Below, piece by piece: positions 33,501 to 42,579 of a DNA stretch of 64,000 nt (position 1 is its first letter; the number at the start of each line of letters is the position of its first letter). A program made the position numbers and the translations under genes. Source of the DNA: Ceratotherium simum simum (Eukaryota > Chordata > Mammalia > Perissodactyla > Rhinocerotidae). The notes under the pieces were generated by a model that was not told the origin of the DNA, made no database searches, and worked only from the letters and a program-made list of their open reading frames with translations. Location of the stretch: NCBI RefSeq assembly GCF_000283155.1, contig NW_004454160.1, forward strand, positions 9,192,157 to 9,256,156. Direction: 5' to 3'.

Positions 33501-33838
33501 CAGCCTGCATCAAGGTCCCTTCTGGCTTTGACACTCTTGGGTTCTGAAGGTGTCCAGTTGCATTCATATGACCCAGTGGTGAGAGGTGAATGCAAGGCCC
33601 CTGTACCAGGCTTTCCTACTGACTGACCAATGAGCCCTGAAAACAAACTTTGGTGTTTAGTCCCCATGAAGCCCCCAGGAGAGAGTTTGCAACTTTTGTT
33701 GCAGAAACACTCAGCAGAAGTAGGCAATAGATCTCAATTCAATTTTCCCTTTCTATTTCCAACGAAGTAGACAACTCTTTGAAGCCCCTCTCACGTGTCC
33801 TGACTCCAAAGGAAATGGCTCGTACTGAACAGACATGA
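27411..33838 (+). CDS. TMIGD3: Transmembrane and immunoglobulin domain-containing protein 3 (five coding exons)
   Basis: Single-span type I membrane protein with one V-set Ig domain of the CD300/pIgR type. Exons are 27411-27517 (ATG at 27442), 29016-29366, 30922-30988, 31723-31823 and 33768-33838, with consistent phases 1, 1, 2, 1 and a TGA at 33836-33838. From that ATG the protein is 221 residues: signal-like peptide 1-25, Ig domain about 26-128, stalk 129-164, membrane helix about 166-190, and a basic cytoplasmic tail (SKRRRSQRNRR). The likely main Ig disulfide is C47-C108. C61 and C69 look like the extra pair of CD300/pIgR domains. D102-T-G-W-Y-W-C is the V-set signature and N77-S-T a glycosylation site. 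Identity rests on recalled human TMIGD3, which shares KVKESFVLDTAS and CGIQRDFARDD. The ligand is unknown to me. The gene lies downstream of ADORA3 on the same strand and ends facing C1orf162. Confidence 0.92.
28500..28876 (-). mobile_element. MLT1-type MaLR LTR in TMIGD3 intron 1, antisense
   Basis: Runs from TATTAGTTTGCTAGTAACAA to TTCAGCCCATAACA, the reverse-complement ends of an MLT1 LTR. The interior includes GAAGTCCAAGATCAAGGTGT and AAGGACACCAGTCATATTGA. Near full length, noncoding. Confidence 0.8.
29016..29366 (+). CDS. TMIGD3: TMIGD3 coding exon 2: V-set Ig domain
   Basis: Acceptor TTTTGACAG, donor AAAG|GTAAGG, phase 1 at both ends, so the domain is a symmetrical 1-1 exon as usual for Ig domains. 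It codes residues 26-142, including C47, W60-C61, C69, N77-S-T and the D-T-G-W-Y-W-C motif. A second AG 24 bases upstream (28990-28991) keeps the frame open and would add eight codons. Confidence 0.93.
30922..30988 (+). CDS. TMIGD3: TMIGD3 coding exon 3: stalk
   Basis: Acceptor CTGATGCAG, donor AT|GTGAGT. Sixty-seven bases coding DLSGNRNRSCRASKVVHK and four more residues, phase 1 in and phase 2 out. It matches the recalled human stalk (DLSGNKTRSCKAPKVVRK). The asparagines lack an N-x-S/T sequon here (N-R-N-R-S), so the human N-K-T site is lost. Confidence 0.88.
31723..31823 (+). CDS. TMIGD3: TMIGD3 coding exon 4: transmembrane helix and basic tail
   Basis: Acceptor GATTCCTTCCAG, donor GG|GTAAGT. 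It codes MMSILIICMLISSLGIISII followed by SHLSKRRRSQRNRR: one hydrophobic helix and a strongly basic cytoplasmic side, as the positive-inside rule expects. There is no charged residue in the helix, so DAP12-style adaptor pairing is not suggested. Confidence 0.9.
33190..33450 (-). mobile_element. L2 LINE fragment with (TG/CA)n, antisense, in TMIGD3 intron 4
   Basis: Contains TTATTCATTCAATAAAATAT, CAAGGACCATGCTAAACGCT and GATACAAAGATGAGCAAAAG, an antisense L2 3' end, followed by a TG/CA microsatellite at about 33315-33347. Confidence 0.55.
33768..33838 (+). CDS. TMIGD3: TMIGD3 coding exon 5: C-terminal tail and stop
   Basis: Acceptor TTCCAACGAAG (AG at 33766-33767). Completes codon 199 as GTA (Val) and codes DNSLKPLSRVLTPKEMARTE, then Q-T and TGA. 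It corresponds to the recalled human ending VGNTLKPFSRVLTPKEM. No tyrosine-based signalling motif is present. Confidence 0.88.
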
Positions 33839-34175
33839 CTGAAGATTTCTTTTATTTAGTTCATAAAGTGATGCTACAATAGAATCTCCATGACAACTGG
33901 CCCACATCCGGGGGACTGATTCTGATCTCTCAGCCTTCTGAAGGACCCTCTCACCTTGGCAGCAATCGTTTGTAGCTTGGTAAGAAGAGTGGTAGCCAGA
34001 GGAGCCATCTAGGCCACGCCTGAGCAAGGCTGCCATCAGATAACTTCTCAAGATCTTAGTTCTCACGCCTTCGGCTAGCCAGAAGTGAGCAGGACAAGCA
34101 GAATCTTGGTCATGGGGCCAGATCACTTGTATTTTATTTGTTAACCAATAAATTCCTGACCAGTGTTGAATGAAC
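33839..34175 (+). terminator. TMIGD3 3'UTR and polyadenylation signal
   Basis: AATAAA at 34147-34152, preceded by an AT-rich stretch and followed by GACCAGTGTTGAATG. It lies about 310 bp after the stop. Confidence 0.65.
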
Positions 34176-36600
34176 TCCGAGGTATGACTAACTTCTCCCG
34201 GGATATCACTGGGAAAGTATGTCTGGAAAAGTTTCTTTTAGAGTATAATATTCCAATTTATTTCTGAATTGGTATTACATGCTGTCCTACCCAAAGAAAG
34301 GGAGATAGGCTCAATCAGTGGTTCTCAGATTCTTTGGGTGAAAAGACTGTCTTGCATAGGAAACTGCCACCAGACTGAATGGATGATGCTTTTGATCAAT
34401 GAGAAGCCAAGGTGTGATAACTTAAGTGAAATATTCCTTCAAATCAGGAAACACAAACTAAAGCTGAGGCATCAGCAGCTGTGGGTGCAAGGTTATATTG
34501 TCAGAATTACCACAACTCTTAGCTCCCACCTGCATGTCTGTACCCACTCTCCTCCTATAGTGTCTCTCCCGTCATTTCAGGGAGTTCTCAGGGTCTCCCC
34601 ATCACTGCCTCTGCTGCTCTCATAAAAACCCTGCTCTTCTGGTCTCTTCTAATAGAGAGCTGGCCAATCTTAGTGCTGCGGATGCTCAAGTGGCCCTCTG
34701 GTCTGAGCAGGACTGGGGCAGGGAGATTGGCTCTTGACACGATTCTACACATGCCCTGCACATTTAGGTCCAGGCTCTCCTGAAGTCTTTCATGAACACA
34801 GTTCCTTTAGCTTCCACCCTAACCCCACTCTCCACAGGTGGGGAACTCAAAGCTGCTCAACAGCCTGATGGGAAGGGGTGGGTGTGGATACCGTCCCGTT
34901 CTTGCCATCCTCCTTGTTTCTATACAGCCAGAACTCCTCCTTCCCAGAGTCTCAGATCAAATAATATCAAAAGTGCTCTTTTCCCTTGGCCACAAAACAA
35001 CCACAGTCCCTCCCTTGTGGCTGTATATTGAACTTACATGAAGGAGCCATTAGCCCACAGGTTTTGCAAATAGCAGTCCAGTCTGGGCTCAGTTAGGACC
35101 TCCTACTACACAAGGCAAGATGGCAGACATCAATCTTCCGTAACGGAGGCAGACATCTATAGATGGCTTGGACGACTTACACTTACCTATCTGGAAAGCT
35201 ATTTCCCCTGAGAGGCCTCCAGGTTTGTTTTGATTCCATGATCCGGGGTTCAAGAGCCTTTTTTCTTCCCTTACCTAGCGAAGACCTTTTGAATCTATGG
35301 TCAATTATTTAATTACTCATTTCTTCCTCCAGCAAGGCTAGTTGCGCACCTGTTTTCGTGACAGGGAGACAAAAAACAAGACTTTGTAAACACAGGGCTA
35401 TGCTGTTTAAAATGGGAAGCTTCAAGAAAACAGAGGGAAGAGTAATTAACCTGATATTTCGCATACAAGGGGATGGCCGCAGGACAAGCTTACTCCTCTT
35501 GCAGCTGTTCATAAGGCACTGGCTCTCAACTGGAAAGGTAACGCGGCTTCTAGCTTCAGGGTTGGTAGAATTGTTTCATGTCAGCGCAGTTTGCCACCAG
35601 CTGAAAGAGGGAGAGGCCTCCCTGTGGGTGCTTCCCCCAGGCAGCCAGGGCACGAGAGGAGCGGTCCTGAGGCTCTGCTGCCCTCGTGGGGCCAGCCACT
35701 CTGCTGGGCTGTGGCGTCTTCACAAGGCTATTTCCCTAAACCGGTTTTCTCCTAGACCTGTTGGCTCCCGAAGAGGGCCCACTCCTTTATCAAACCTCTC
35801 TTCCACTGTCTTCTCCTCCAAGTCCAGCTGTCAGGAGCAGCTGCTCTATCTCAGAATGAACATGCTCTCTCGAGCACGTCACCTGACTTGACCTCTCAAG
35901 TTTCTCTGCCACTATACATGCTCTGGGGCAGCTTGGCGTGGAGGCATATGCAAGGAATGTGAAATCAGAGGACTTGATTTAAATTTTGTTCTGCCGCTTA
36001 ACTAGCTGGGAGACATTGGGTAAATTATTTCATCAATTCTTTGAACTTTAATTTCCTTACCTTGATTTTTAAAAATATTATTTAATATATTTTTAAAAGA
36101 GATTTGTGGAGGATGCTTCCCTTCCACTCCTGCTTCCTCCCCTGTGGACTGAGCTCCCTCAGGGTAACACTCCTCAGTGACGCCCCAGCGGAGGTGGAGT
36201 GACCTGTCTGATATGTGAGTCTGGGGTAGGAACCGGGCGTACCCACTCTGCCTTTCCTTTTTCTTTTCTTAATCTTTCGGGTGCAGCTTTCAAAGAGCAC
36301 ATGATCTCTTCTACAACTCCTGGGAACAGCTGAGCCACTGGTTTGGTTGTGGGGAGGTGGGACTTGCCTTGGTGTGGTTCTATCAATCATGGTGTTCAGT
36401 GCTCCGAAGCTCACTTCTCTGCAGCTACGATATACTCTCTAATCTCCAGTGTCGACTATGTCTATAATAAAGACCGTACTTTGTTCTCTATCTGCTGAGT
36501 CCTCATTCTTATTTCTCAGTTGGTTCAGAATTCAGGTGGGGAATGGGAGCGCTAGGTATTGGACACCCTGAAGATCCTCAACAAGGAAAATGAAGAACCT
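34176..36600. other. Convergent intergenic region, nothing firmly recognised
   Basis: Lies between the 3' ends of TMIGD3 and C1orf162. The 177-codon frame at 35358-35891 has no recognisable domain and is taken as chance. A MIR-like core occurs at about 35935-36065. Around 36460-36545, AATAAAGACCGTACTTTGTT with a following pyrimidine stretch looks like the end of an LTR, but no partner end was found. Confidence 0.4.
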
Positions 36601-38330
36601 CAAAAGTTACAAAAAGATGTTTAAGAGAAAGCATACCTCCTTCCATCCCTGCCCCTCAGTCCCTCAGTTACCAAGTTCCCCTCCCCAGGGGCAATCACTA
36701 AGACCAGTTAATGGTGTTTCTTTCAGAGACACACTAAATATATAAAAAAATAGGTGCGCCTACACGTTCTCTGTTGTACATGAATAGAGCATATGCAGAA
36801 TTCTGTTCAGCAGCTTGCACTTTTCATTGAACAATATCTCTTGGAGATCTTTTTTTTCTTAGAACATAAATGAAGAGCTGCCTCCTTGTTTTTAATGGCC
36901 AAATCGTCCTCCACCAGCCAATCCCTTCTCCATAGACATGGAGGGTTGTCTCAATCTTTCACTGCTTCAGAGAGTCGAGCATAATGGGTAAATGTGCAGT
37001 TCTGGAGCCAGCCTATCTGGGTTAGAGTCCCAGTGCCACTACTTACTAGCAGTGTGAACCTGGGCAAGTTATTTAACCTCTATGGGCCTCCATTTCTGTA
37101 CCTAAAATGAGGAGAATAACTGTACCCTCCTAGTGTTTTCTGAGGATTCCGTGAATTCATGCCAAGCACTTAGAATGCTGCCTAGAGCATAAGCTTTAGC
37201 CAATTTAGTGAATGCTGTAATTAAAATTACATAGGTGACTTTCCACATGTTTAAGCAGGATAAATTCTTAGAAAAAGAATTAAAAACGTGGTTGGTTATT
37301 GCCAAATTGCCTTCCATTGATAGTTGTATCCACTTATTCTCCCACCAGTAGTGCGTGTGTGTCTTGGTTCCCCATAATCTTGCTCAAACAGTTTGTTAGC
37401 AAACTGTGAATTTTGCTAACCTTATTGATGGAAAATATTATCTAATTGGAGTTCTAATTACTATTTTTATTACGATGAGTGAAGTTGAATATCTCTTCAT
37501 GTGCTTAAAAGCCATTTGTATTTCCTTTTCTGTGAATCACCCAACCTTATCCTTTGTCCCTTTTTTTTCCTATTGAGTTGTTTATTTTTTCCCTATTGAT
37601 TTATAAGAGCTCTTAATATACTAAGAAAATTAGCCCTTTGTCTATGAGATGCTTGCAAATATTTCCCAAGCTTGTCATTTGTCTTTTGAACACGGTATTT
37701 CCTAAGTCAAGTTAATCAATCTTTTCTGGTTTCTGGTTTTGTGTCATACTTTCAAAGGCATGTTCCACTCTGAGATTATATTTAAAATTCTCCCATATTT
37801 TCTTCTAGTACTTTCATGGTTTTTTTACAGTTAAGTTTTTGACATATCTGGAGTTTATTTTGACATAAGGAGTGAGATATGAATCCAATTTTGTTTTCAT
37901 TTATTTCAACCATTTATTGAATAAAACATTTTCCCCCAAATGATTTGATATGCCATCTTTATCATGCTCTAAATTTCCTTATGTATTTTGGTCTATTTCT
38001 GGAGTTTTTATTCTAGCCCATTGATTTGTTTATTCATACATCGTTAACGTATTATTTTAATTCGTCATGCTTGATAAAACAGTACTTTTAGTTAGCGGCT
38101 AGGGCTAGCCTTCCCATATTACTTTTATGTATTTATTTATTTATTTTTATGAATTTTCCTGGATTTGCTTTTTTGTTTATTGTTTACATAGGAATTTTAG
38201 AGTAATCTTGCTGAGTAAAAAATAATCTTATTGGTATTTTTACTGGGATCATCTATGGAAGTATCTGTTGGGATTTGGGGGGGGTGGGGATTAACATTTA
38301 GATTAATCTTGATTCCCATGTAATGTTGCT
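36600..38330 (-). mobile_element. Diverged L1 LINE 3' sequence, antisense, with an embedded MIR
   Basis: Blocks such as TGCCAAATTGCCTTCCATTG, TCTCCCACCAGTAGTGCGTG and AAAATTAGCCCTTTGTCTAT are antisense L1 3' motifs. A MIR with GTGCCACTACTTACTAGCAG and GGGCAAGTTATTTAACCTC interrupts at about 36965-37200. No intact reading frame. Confidence 0.6.
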
Positions 38331-38419
38331 ATGCATATCTCTTAAGCTATAGCAAGGAGATGGACATCCACATTTGAATAGTGCTTTACACAATAGGGAC
38401 TTGTTTTGGTGTGGGACTC

Positions 38420-38600
38420 TAGGATGTACAGAGTGCTTATATATATGATATCTTATTTATTCTCACACTAAGAGTTAGTTTTTATTAGTTCTGTTTTCAA
38501 GATGAAGGAATTAAAGCTTTAATAGTTTAACAAACTTGCCCAAATGAACGTAGCTAGTTAGAGGCAGAGGTTGAGACCTGTGCCCCAATCAATCCTGAAC
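38420..38600 (-). repeat. MIR-like SINE fragment, antisense
   Basis: Contains GATATCTTATTTATTCTCAC, CAAGATGAAGGAATTAAAGC and AACTTGCCCAAATGAACGTA, a weak antisense MIR pattern. Confidence 0.5.
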
Positions 38601-38699
38601 TTGAGTGTACCATCACCTCTGTGAGTCTTTTCTGGCTGTAGATGAGCTCTGGACTTTTGGCCCTGACCTCTGGAGGTAACACGGAGAAATAAATGATGA

Positions 38700-39081
38700 A
38701 GAAGGAGCCAACATTGCAGAAGGTTTCCTTTTATTTGTAATTCTTGCTAGAGTGTTCATTTGGTTGACTCCTCTCAAGTTGATCAATGACACTGAGTGAG
38801 CACTCTTTGTGCCCTGAGCTCTGTACCACACACTTTGGAAGGGGACAAGGGGGGCAGTCTCAGCCCTCATGGGGCTAAGAGGCTGTCAGTCCAAGTGGGA
38901 GGGCCAGCAGTCTTTTCTCTGGCCAGGAAAAAGACTGACCCTCTGTCTTCAAAACTGCTGGCTAACACTGCCAGATCACACCCAAACAACTCCATCAGCA
39001 GTTTCTCCCAGATTGTGGCCCAAAATTTGTAAAAAGGGAAAGCGATGTATGAAGATGGAGCCGAGGTGAGAGGAACTGAAT
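38700..39081 (-). terminator. C1orf162 3'UTR and polyadenylation signal
   Basis: On the minus strand an AATAAA occupies 38735-38730, about 350 bp after the stop codon, and is the first AATAAA downstream of it. The predicted 3' end near 38710 leaves about 4.5 kb to the convergent TMIGD3 3' end. Confidence 0.6.
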
Positions 39082-39246
39082 TCAAGCCTCACTGGAAAGG
39101 CAGGATGTATTTGTCACTTTAATTCGAGCGTAGACAACGGGGTCTGAGTGTGCAGAACGGTTTGCAGTCAAGCGATCTCTCTTTCCTTGCGACTGTTTTA
39201 AAGTCATGCTGGCATAGGTGAGTGTCTCCTCTGGGACAGACGGAAG
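39082..39246 (-). CDS. C1orf162: C1orf162 last coding exon: tyrosine-motif tail
   Basis: Acceptor (minus strand) CTCCGCAG at 39247-39248, phase 0. It codes 54 residues from LPSVPEETLTYASM to the end and stops TGA at 39084-39082. Both Y90 and Y118 lie here. After VYARIKVTN the frame adds TSCLSSEA, which may extend beyond the human end as I remember it. Confidence 0.9.
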   Translation of the reverse strand, partial: LPSVPEETLTYASMTLKQSQGKRDRLTANRSAHSDPVVYARIKVTNTSCLSSEA

Positions 39247-41289
39247 CTGCGGAGGAGGAAGGCAGAGGAATGAGTGAGTTCCATTTGGAAGAATGTGTCT
39301 CTTCATAAGCAAGTGCCTCTTTAGAAGTAACTTGAAAGATTTGGTCAGAGAATACCCAAAGAGATCAGAAGCACCCTCAAAAAAATCACTTGCTCGTGTG
39401 CATAAAGCAATACCACTATTCTAGTCGATAAGGCATTGCATAGAGGGAAATGCCAACGGCAGCAGGCTCTAGTGTCCTGGAAACAGCATGGTCATCTTAC
39501 CTTGGCTGGAGGATCTGAGTGAGGATCCAGAGCCTGGGGACTGGAGCGACCTGCCACAAGTGTCAGGATGAAAAGGGACAAGTCTCACCAATGAGGCCTG
39601 GAGGAATCAGAAGCCTCTCCCTTGAATCTTGGGTGAAGGGGTAGGGTGGGGAGAAGGTGTTGGAGGTGGCAACGGTGGAGGGTGAGGAGGGCAGGGAGAC
39701 AAGTGGAGGGATTCAAGTCTTTGGTCTGCAGACAGAGTGGGCTATGCAGGTTTTATCCCCTCCCTCTCGTTATTCACACAAAGCTAACTCTATTCTCACT
39801 GGCAGAGAAAGAAGAGCTGTCCCATCTCTTGGAGACCACTTACATTTTCTGTAGATCTTTATGATGAGGAAGACTAGGGCCATCAGCAGCAATGTCAGTA
39901 GAACCCCAGCAAAAAAGGCTAAGACCAAATGAAGTTCTTTGCTGTTTTGGCAAAGAAAGGAGTAGATGACCTGCTGGGCTTTTTGAAGGCTTTTCCTAAA
40001 GACGGAAGTGTAACCTCTCCAGCTTGCAGGTAAGCCCTGGAAACAGCGCTCACACTGGTTGTTAATTTTCACTCTTACCCACTGGTTTTCAACTTTTTAC
40101 TTTCAGGTTCCAGTTCTGCTTAAGGCCTCAATGAAAGCTGTGGGCTCTCTCCCGCCTCAGAAAATGTTCATAGTCACACCCTGCCCCTCAGCTTATCCAT
40201 ACACTTGGAGGATTCATGAGTCTCTTGAGGCTCAGGGGACCCTAGGTTAAGAACTACAGTCTGAAGATAAAAAACTGATTTAGTTCTTCCACTCTTTCTG
40301 GTCCCTTCTCCCCAGGCCTCCCTCCCCAAGTCCATAAGGCAAAGCTGTCACCACAAAATCAAGTGCCATGTGGTCCCAGATGAAACGGGTGGGGGATGCT
40401 CACTCACTTGGGGTAGGCAGAGAGGCAAGGCGCAGAGGTCGTGGTTGGGGCTGCCGTGGAGTGGAGTTTGTCTATGAGAGAACAGAGAGAGGATTGGAGT
40501 ATCTGCCATGTCTTGTGAATCTTTCCAGCTTAAGTGTCCCCGGGTGCCCACCCTATCCAAGCAACCAGTGGAGATTAATGCTGGGGCTACAATTCTGCAA
40601 AAGGAGAAAACATGTTTCTTAGATCCTGGGTCCTTTACCATGAAAAGTAGAACTGGAACCTGAGAAACAATTGGCTCCACAAATGAAAGAAGAGCCTGGT
40701 GTTTCTGTAGCCCCCTATGTCCCCAAAACATCTCAAATCTCTCCCTCAAAGATTTTAATAGGTTCCCTAGGGAGATATGTTCCCTCAGGCTTAAGCAGAG
40801 AATCTCAAGGCCAGGGAGCAGAGAACCACAAGTGAAACCCAGAATGAGCGTTTCCTAGAGTCCTTGGGAATCTGACCTTGGAAATAGCTGCCTTTTGTTT
40901 TGTTTATTCATTTGTTCATTGTTACAGGGCGGCTATCAACAGTGCCTAGCCAAAGGCAGCTGCAGTGAATGTTCCCCAGACTCACACCACAAATGAGGGC
41001 GGGGCAGTAAGGGAAGTGAACTGGAGTACCAGAACTAACCAGTTGGTCTAACAGCAAGCACAGACACACCGTTTACTGGAATTTGGAGGGTCAGGCAGTT
41101 CTCTCTGTTTTCCCTTTTTCACTCTTCTTGGTGTTGGAGTCTGTTCGTGGTAAAATCTGATTCTTCCAACTTCAGAAGAGTTGTCCCCTTACAGCCCTTC
41201 AGCCCAGTTTCTGGTTCATTTTAACTCAGCAGTGAGGCAGGTAATGGTTGTGTCCTGAACTTACCAGGTTTGGAGTGACTTCTTCCCAT
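39082..41289 (-). CDS. C1orf162: C1orf162-like single-pass membrane protein with ITIM (five coding exons)
   Basis: Exons in transcript order are 41289-41265, 40471-40408, 39941-39844, 39550-39501 and 39246-39082. Junction phases are 1, 2, 1, 0 and the product is 133 residues (human recalled as about 155). Layout: a short Ser/Thr/Pro-rich N terminus 1-30 without a signal peptide, one membrane helix about 33-57 (HLVLAFFAGVLLTLLLMALV core), a basic stop K58-IYRK, then a cytoplasmic tail of about 75 residues. The tail holds LTYASM around Y90 and VVYARI around Y118; the latter fits the ITIM pattern V-x-Y-x-x-I. The N terminus MGRSHS also fits the N-myristoylation pattern MGxxxS. Identity rests on recalled human C1orf162 (GVLLTLLL, DPHSDPPAK, LTYAS, VYAQIKVTN). 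Human expression is mainly myeloid as I recall. Function is not established; an inhibitory signalling role is inferred. Confidence 0.88.
39501..39550 (-). CDS. C1orf162: C1orf162 coding exon 4: cytoplasmic linker
   Basis: Acceptor CTTGTGGCAG, donor AAG|GTAAGA on the minus strand. Fifty bases code C63 (completed) then RSSPQALDPHSDPPAK, matching the recalled human SKPQAPDPHSDPPAK. Phase 1 in, phase 0 out. Confidence 0.88.
39844..39941 (-). CDS. C1orf162: C1orf162 coding exon 3: transmembrane helix
   Basis: Acceptor TTTGCCAAAACAG, donor AAAAT|GTAAGT on the minus strand. It codes NKELHLVLAFFAGVLLTLLL, then MALVFLIIKIYRK. Ninety-eight bases, phase 2 in and phase 1 out. Confidence 0.92.
40078..40258. 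mobile_element. hAT-type non-autonomous DNA transposon in C1orf162 intron 2
   Basis: Ends ACTGGTTTTCAACTTTTTAC and CCTAGGTTAAGAACTACAGT form an imperfect inverted terminal repeat of the MER1/hAT type. The family name is not assigned. Confidence 0.5.
40408..40471 (-). CDS. C1orf162: C1orf162 coding exon 2: Ser/Thr/Pro-rich segment
   Basis: Acceptor TTCTCTCATAG, donor AA|GTGAGT on the minus strand. It codes DKLHSTAAPTTTSAPCLSAY then P and the start of N30. It aligns to the recalled human STAAPTTSPAPCLSN. Phase 1 in, phase 2 out. Confidence 0.85.
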
Positions 41290-41300
41290 GCTGTCTTCCC
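41265..41300 (-). CDS. C1orf162: C1orf162 first coding exon
   Basis: Internal exon with acceptor TATTCTCAG just upstream of 41300 and donor CCTG|GTAAGT. Eleven untranslated bases precede ATG at 41289-41287, then MGRSHSKP and one base of codon 9 follow. The human start MGGNGSTCKPD as remembered has the same length pattern. A noncoding first exon must lie further right, perhaps in or beyond the assembly gap. Confidence 0.8.
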
Positions 41301-41908
41301 CTGAGAATAAAAAAAGGTACCTCGTAGAAAGCTTGGAAGGAGAGGCAGTGGAGGGGGCCGGTTGTGATCTTGGTATAGAAGAGTAACAATGAGAGAGAGG
41401 CAGGGCATGGGTGGGTGTTCTATTGAGGTCAGTGGTCATACACTTTACACGGTGTGGTTACCAAAGCTCAGCAGCCAGTCCTCAGCTTTGCAGGTCTGGA
41501 AATTTGATCTTATCAGGGCACCAAGAATTGACTGATTGCTCCAGAACTAACTCCCACCAGTCAACTCACAGGAAGCTGATGTATAAACTAGACTGACATA
41601 TGGAACATGTTGGTGTAATGAGTAGCATTCTATCATCAGAACATATAAGAAAGCCAATTAAAACAAGAATTTTGCTTGGTGAGCATTGAACGGAAGTAAG
41701 TTTGGGAGAAGATAAATGGATGATTTTAATATTGAGTGTCCTCTAGGTCTGATGCCTCTGCCTCACTCTTCCCTGGAGGTGTTGAGAAAACTTGGACAAA
41801 CTTGCCCTTGGAGGTTGTGGGAGATCAAGATTTGGCCACCCTGAAATCTATCTCTTTACCTTGGTTGTTTTCTCTAGGGACATTTGACCTCCCCCACTAA
41901 CCGCCTAA
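41301..41908 (-). promoter_or_regulatory. C1orf162 upstream sequence, left of the gap
   Basis: Should contain part of the first intron or the promoter. No specific element was recognised. Confidence 0.35.
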
Positions 41909-42258
41909 NNNNNNNNNNNNNNNNNNNNNNNNNNNNNNNNNNNNNNNNNNNNNNNNNNNNNNNNNNNNNNNNNNNNNNNNNNNNNNNNNNNNNNNNNNNN
42001 NNNNNNNNNNNNNNNNNNNNNNNNNNNNNNNNNNNNNNNNNNNNNNNNNNNNNNNNNNNNNNNNNNNNNNNNNNNNNNNNNNNNNNNNNNNNNNNNNNNN
42101 NNNNNNNNNNNNNNNNNNNNNNNNNNNNNNNNNNNNNNNNNNNNNNNNNNNNNNNNNNNNNNNNNNNNNNNNNNNNNNNNNNNNNNNNNNNNNNNNNNNN
42201 NNNNNNNNNNNNNNNNNNNNNNNNNNNNNNNNNNNNNNNNNNNNNNNNNNNNNNNNNN
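41909..42258. other. Assembly gap, 350 N
   Basis: A run of 350 undetermined bases. Open frames crossing it are artefacts. It may conceal the C1orf162 first exon or promoter. Confidence 0.99.
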
Positions 42259-42579
42259 CGAAAATTTCTGCTATTGTGTTGAAAAACGCAGTGTCCCTGC
42301 TTTCTCCCATGTATACATATTATTAAACTTGGTATTATTTTCTCCTGCTAATCTGTCTCGTTAATTATTTGGTCAGCCATAAGAACCTTAAGAAAAAGGG
42401 CAGAGGGAGATTCTCCCTCTTCCCCCTACAAGGTCCTTCCTCTAGGCTCCATCAGACACGTCTATTCTGTTCTTATTTTTGCTTTTCGAGTCTGCCAATA
42501 TCCTTGTCTAACTATGGTTCTATTTGTTATGCTAAGCTTTCTATCTTTTCCATCTTTTATTTATTTATTTGTACCAAAA

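Noticed and set aside
27411..33838. A CD300-family or pIgR gene rather than TMIGD3
   Set aside because: The Ig domain is of that type, but the stalk, tail, position downstream of ADORA3 and specific residues match TMIGD3.
35358..35891. 177-codon open frame as a new gene
   Set aside because: No recognisable domain or conserved motif, no flanking splice structure, and it lies in a convergent intergenic region. It is compatible with chance.
41884..42310. Open frames across the N run
   Set aside because: They consist almost wholly of undetermined bases.
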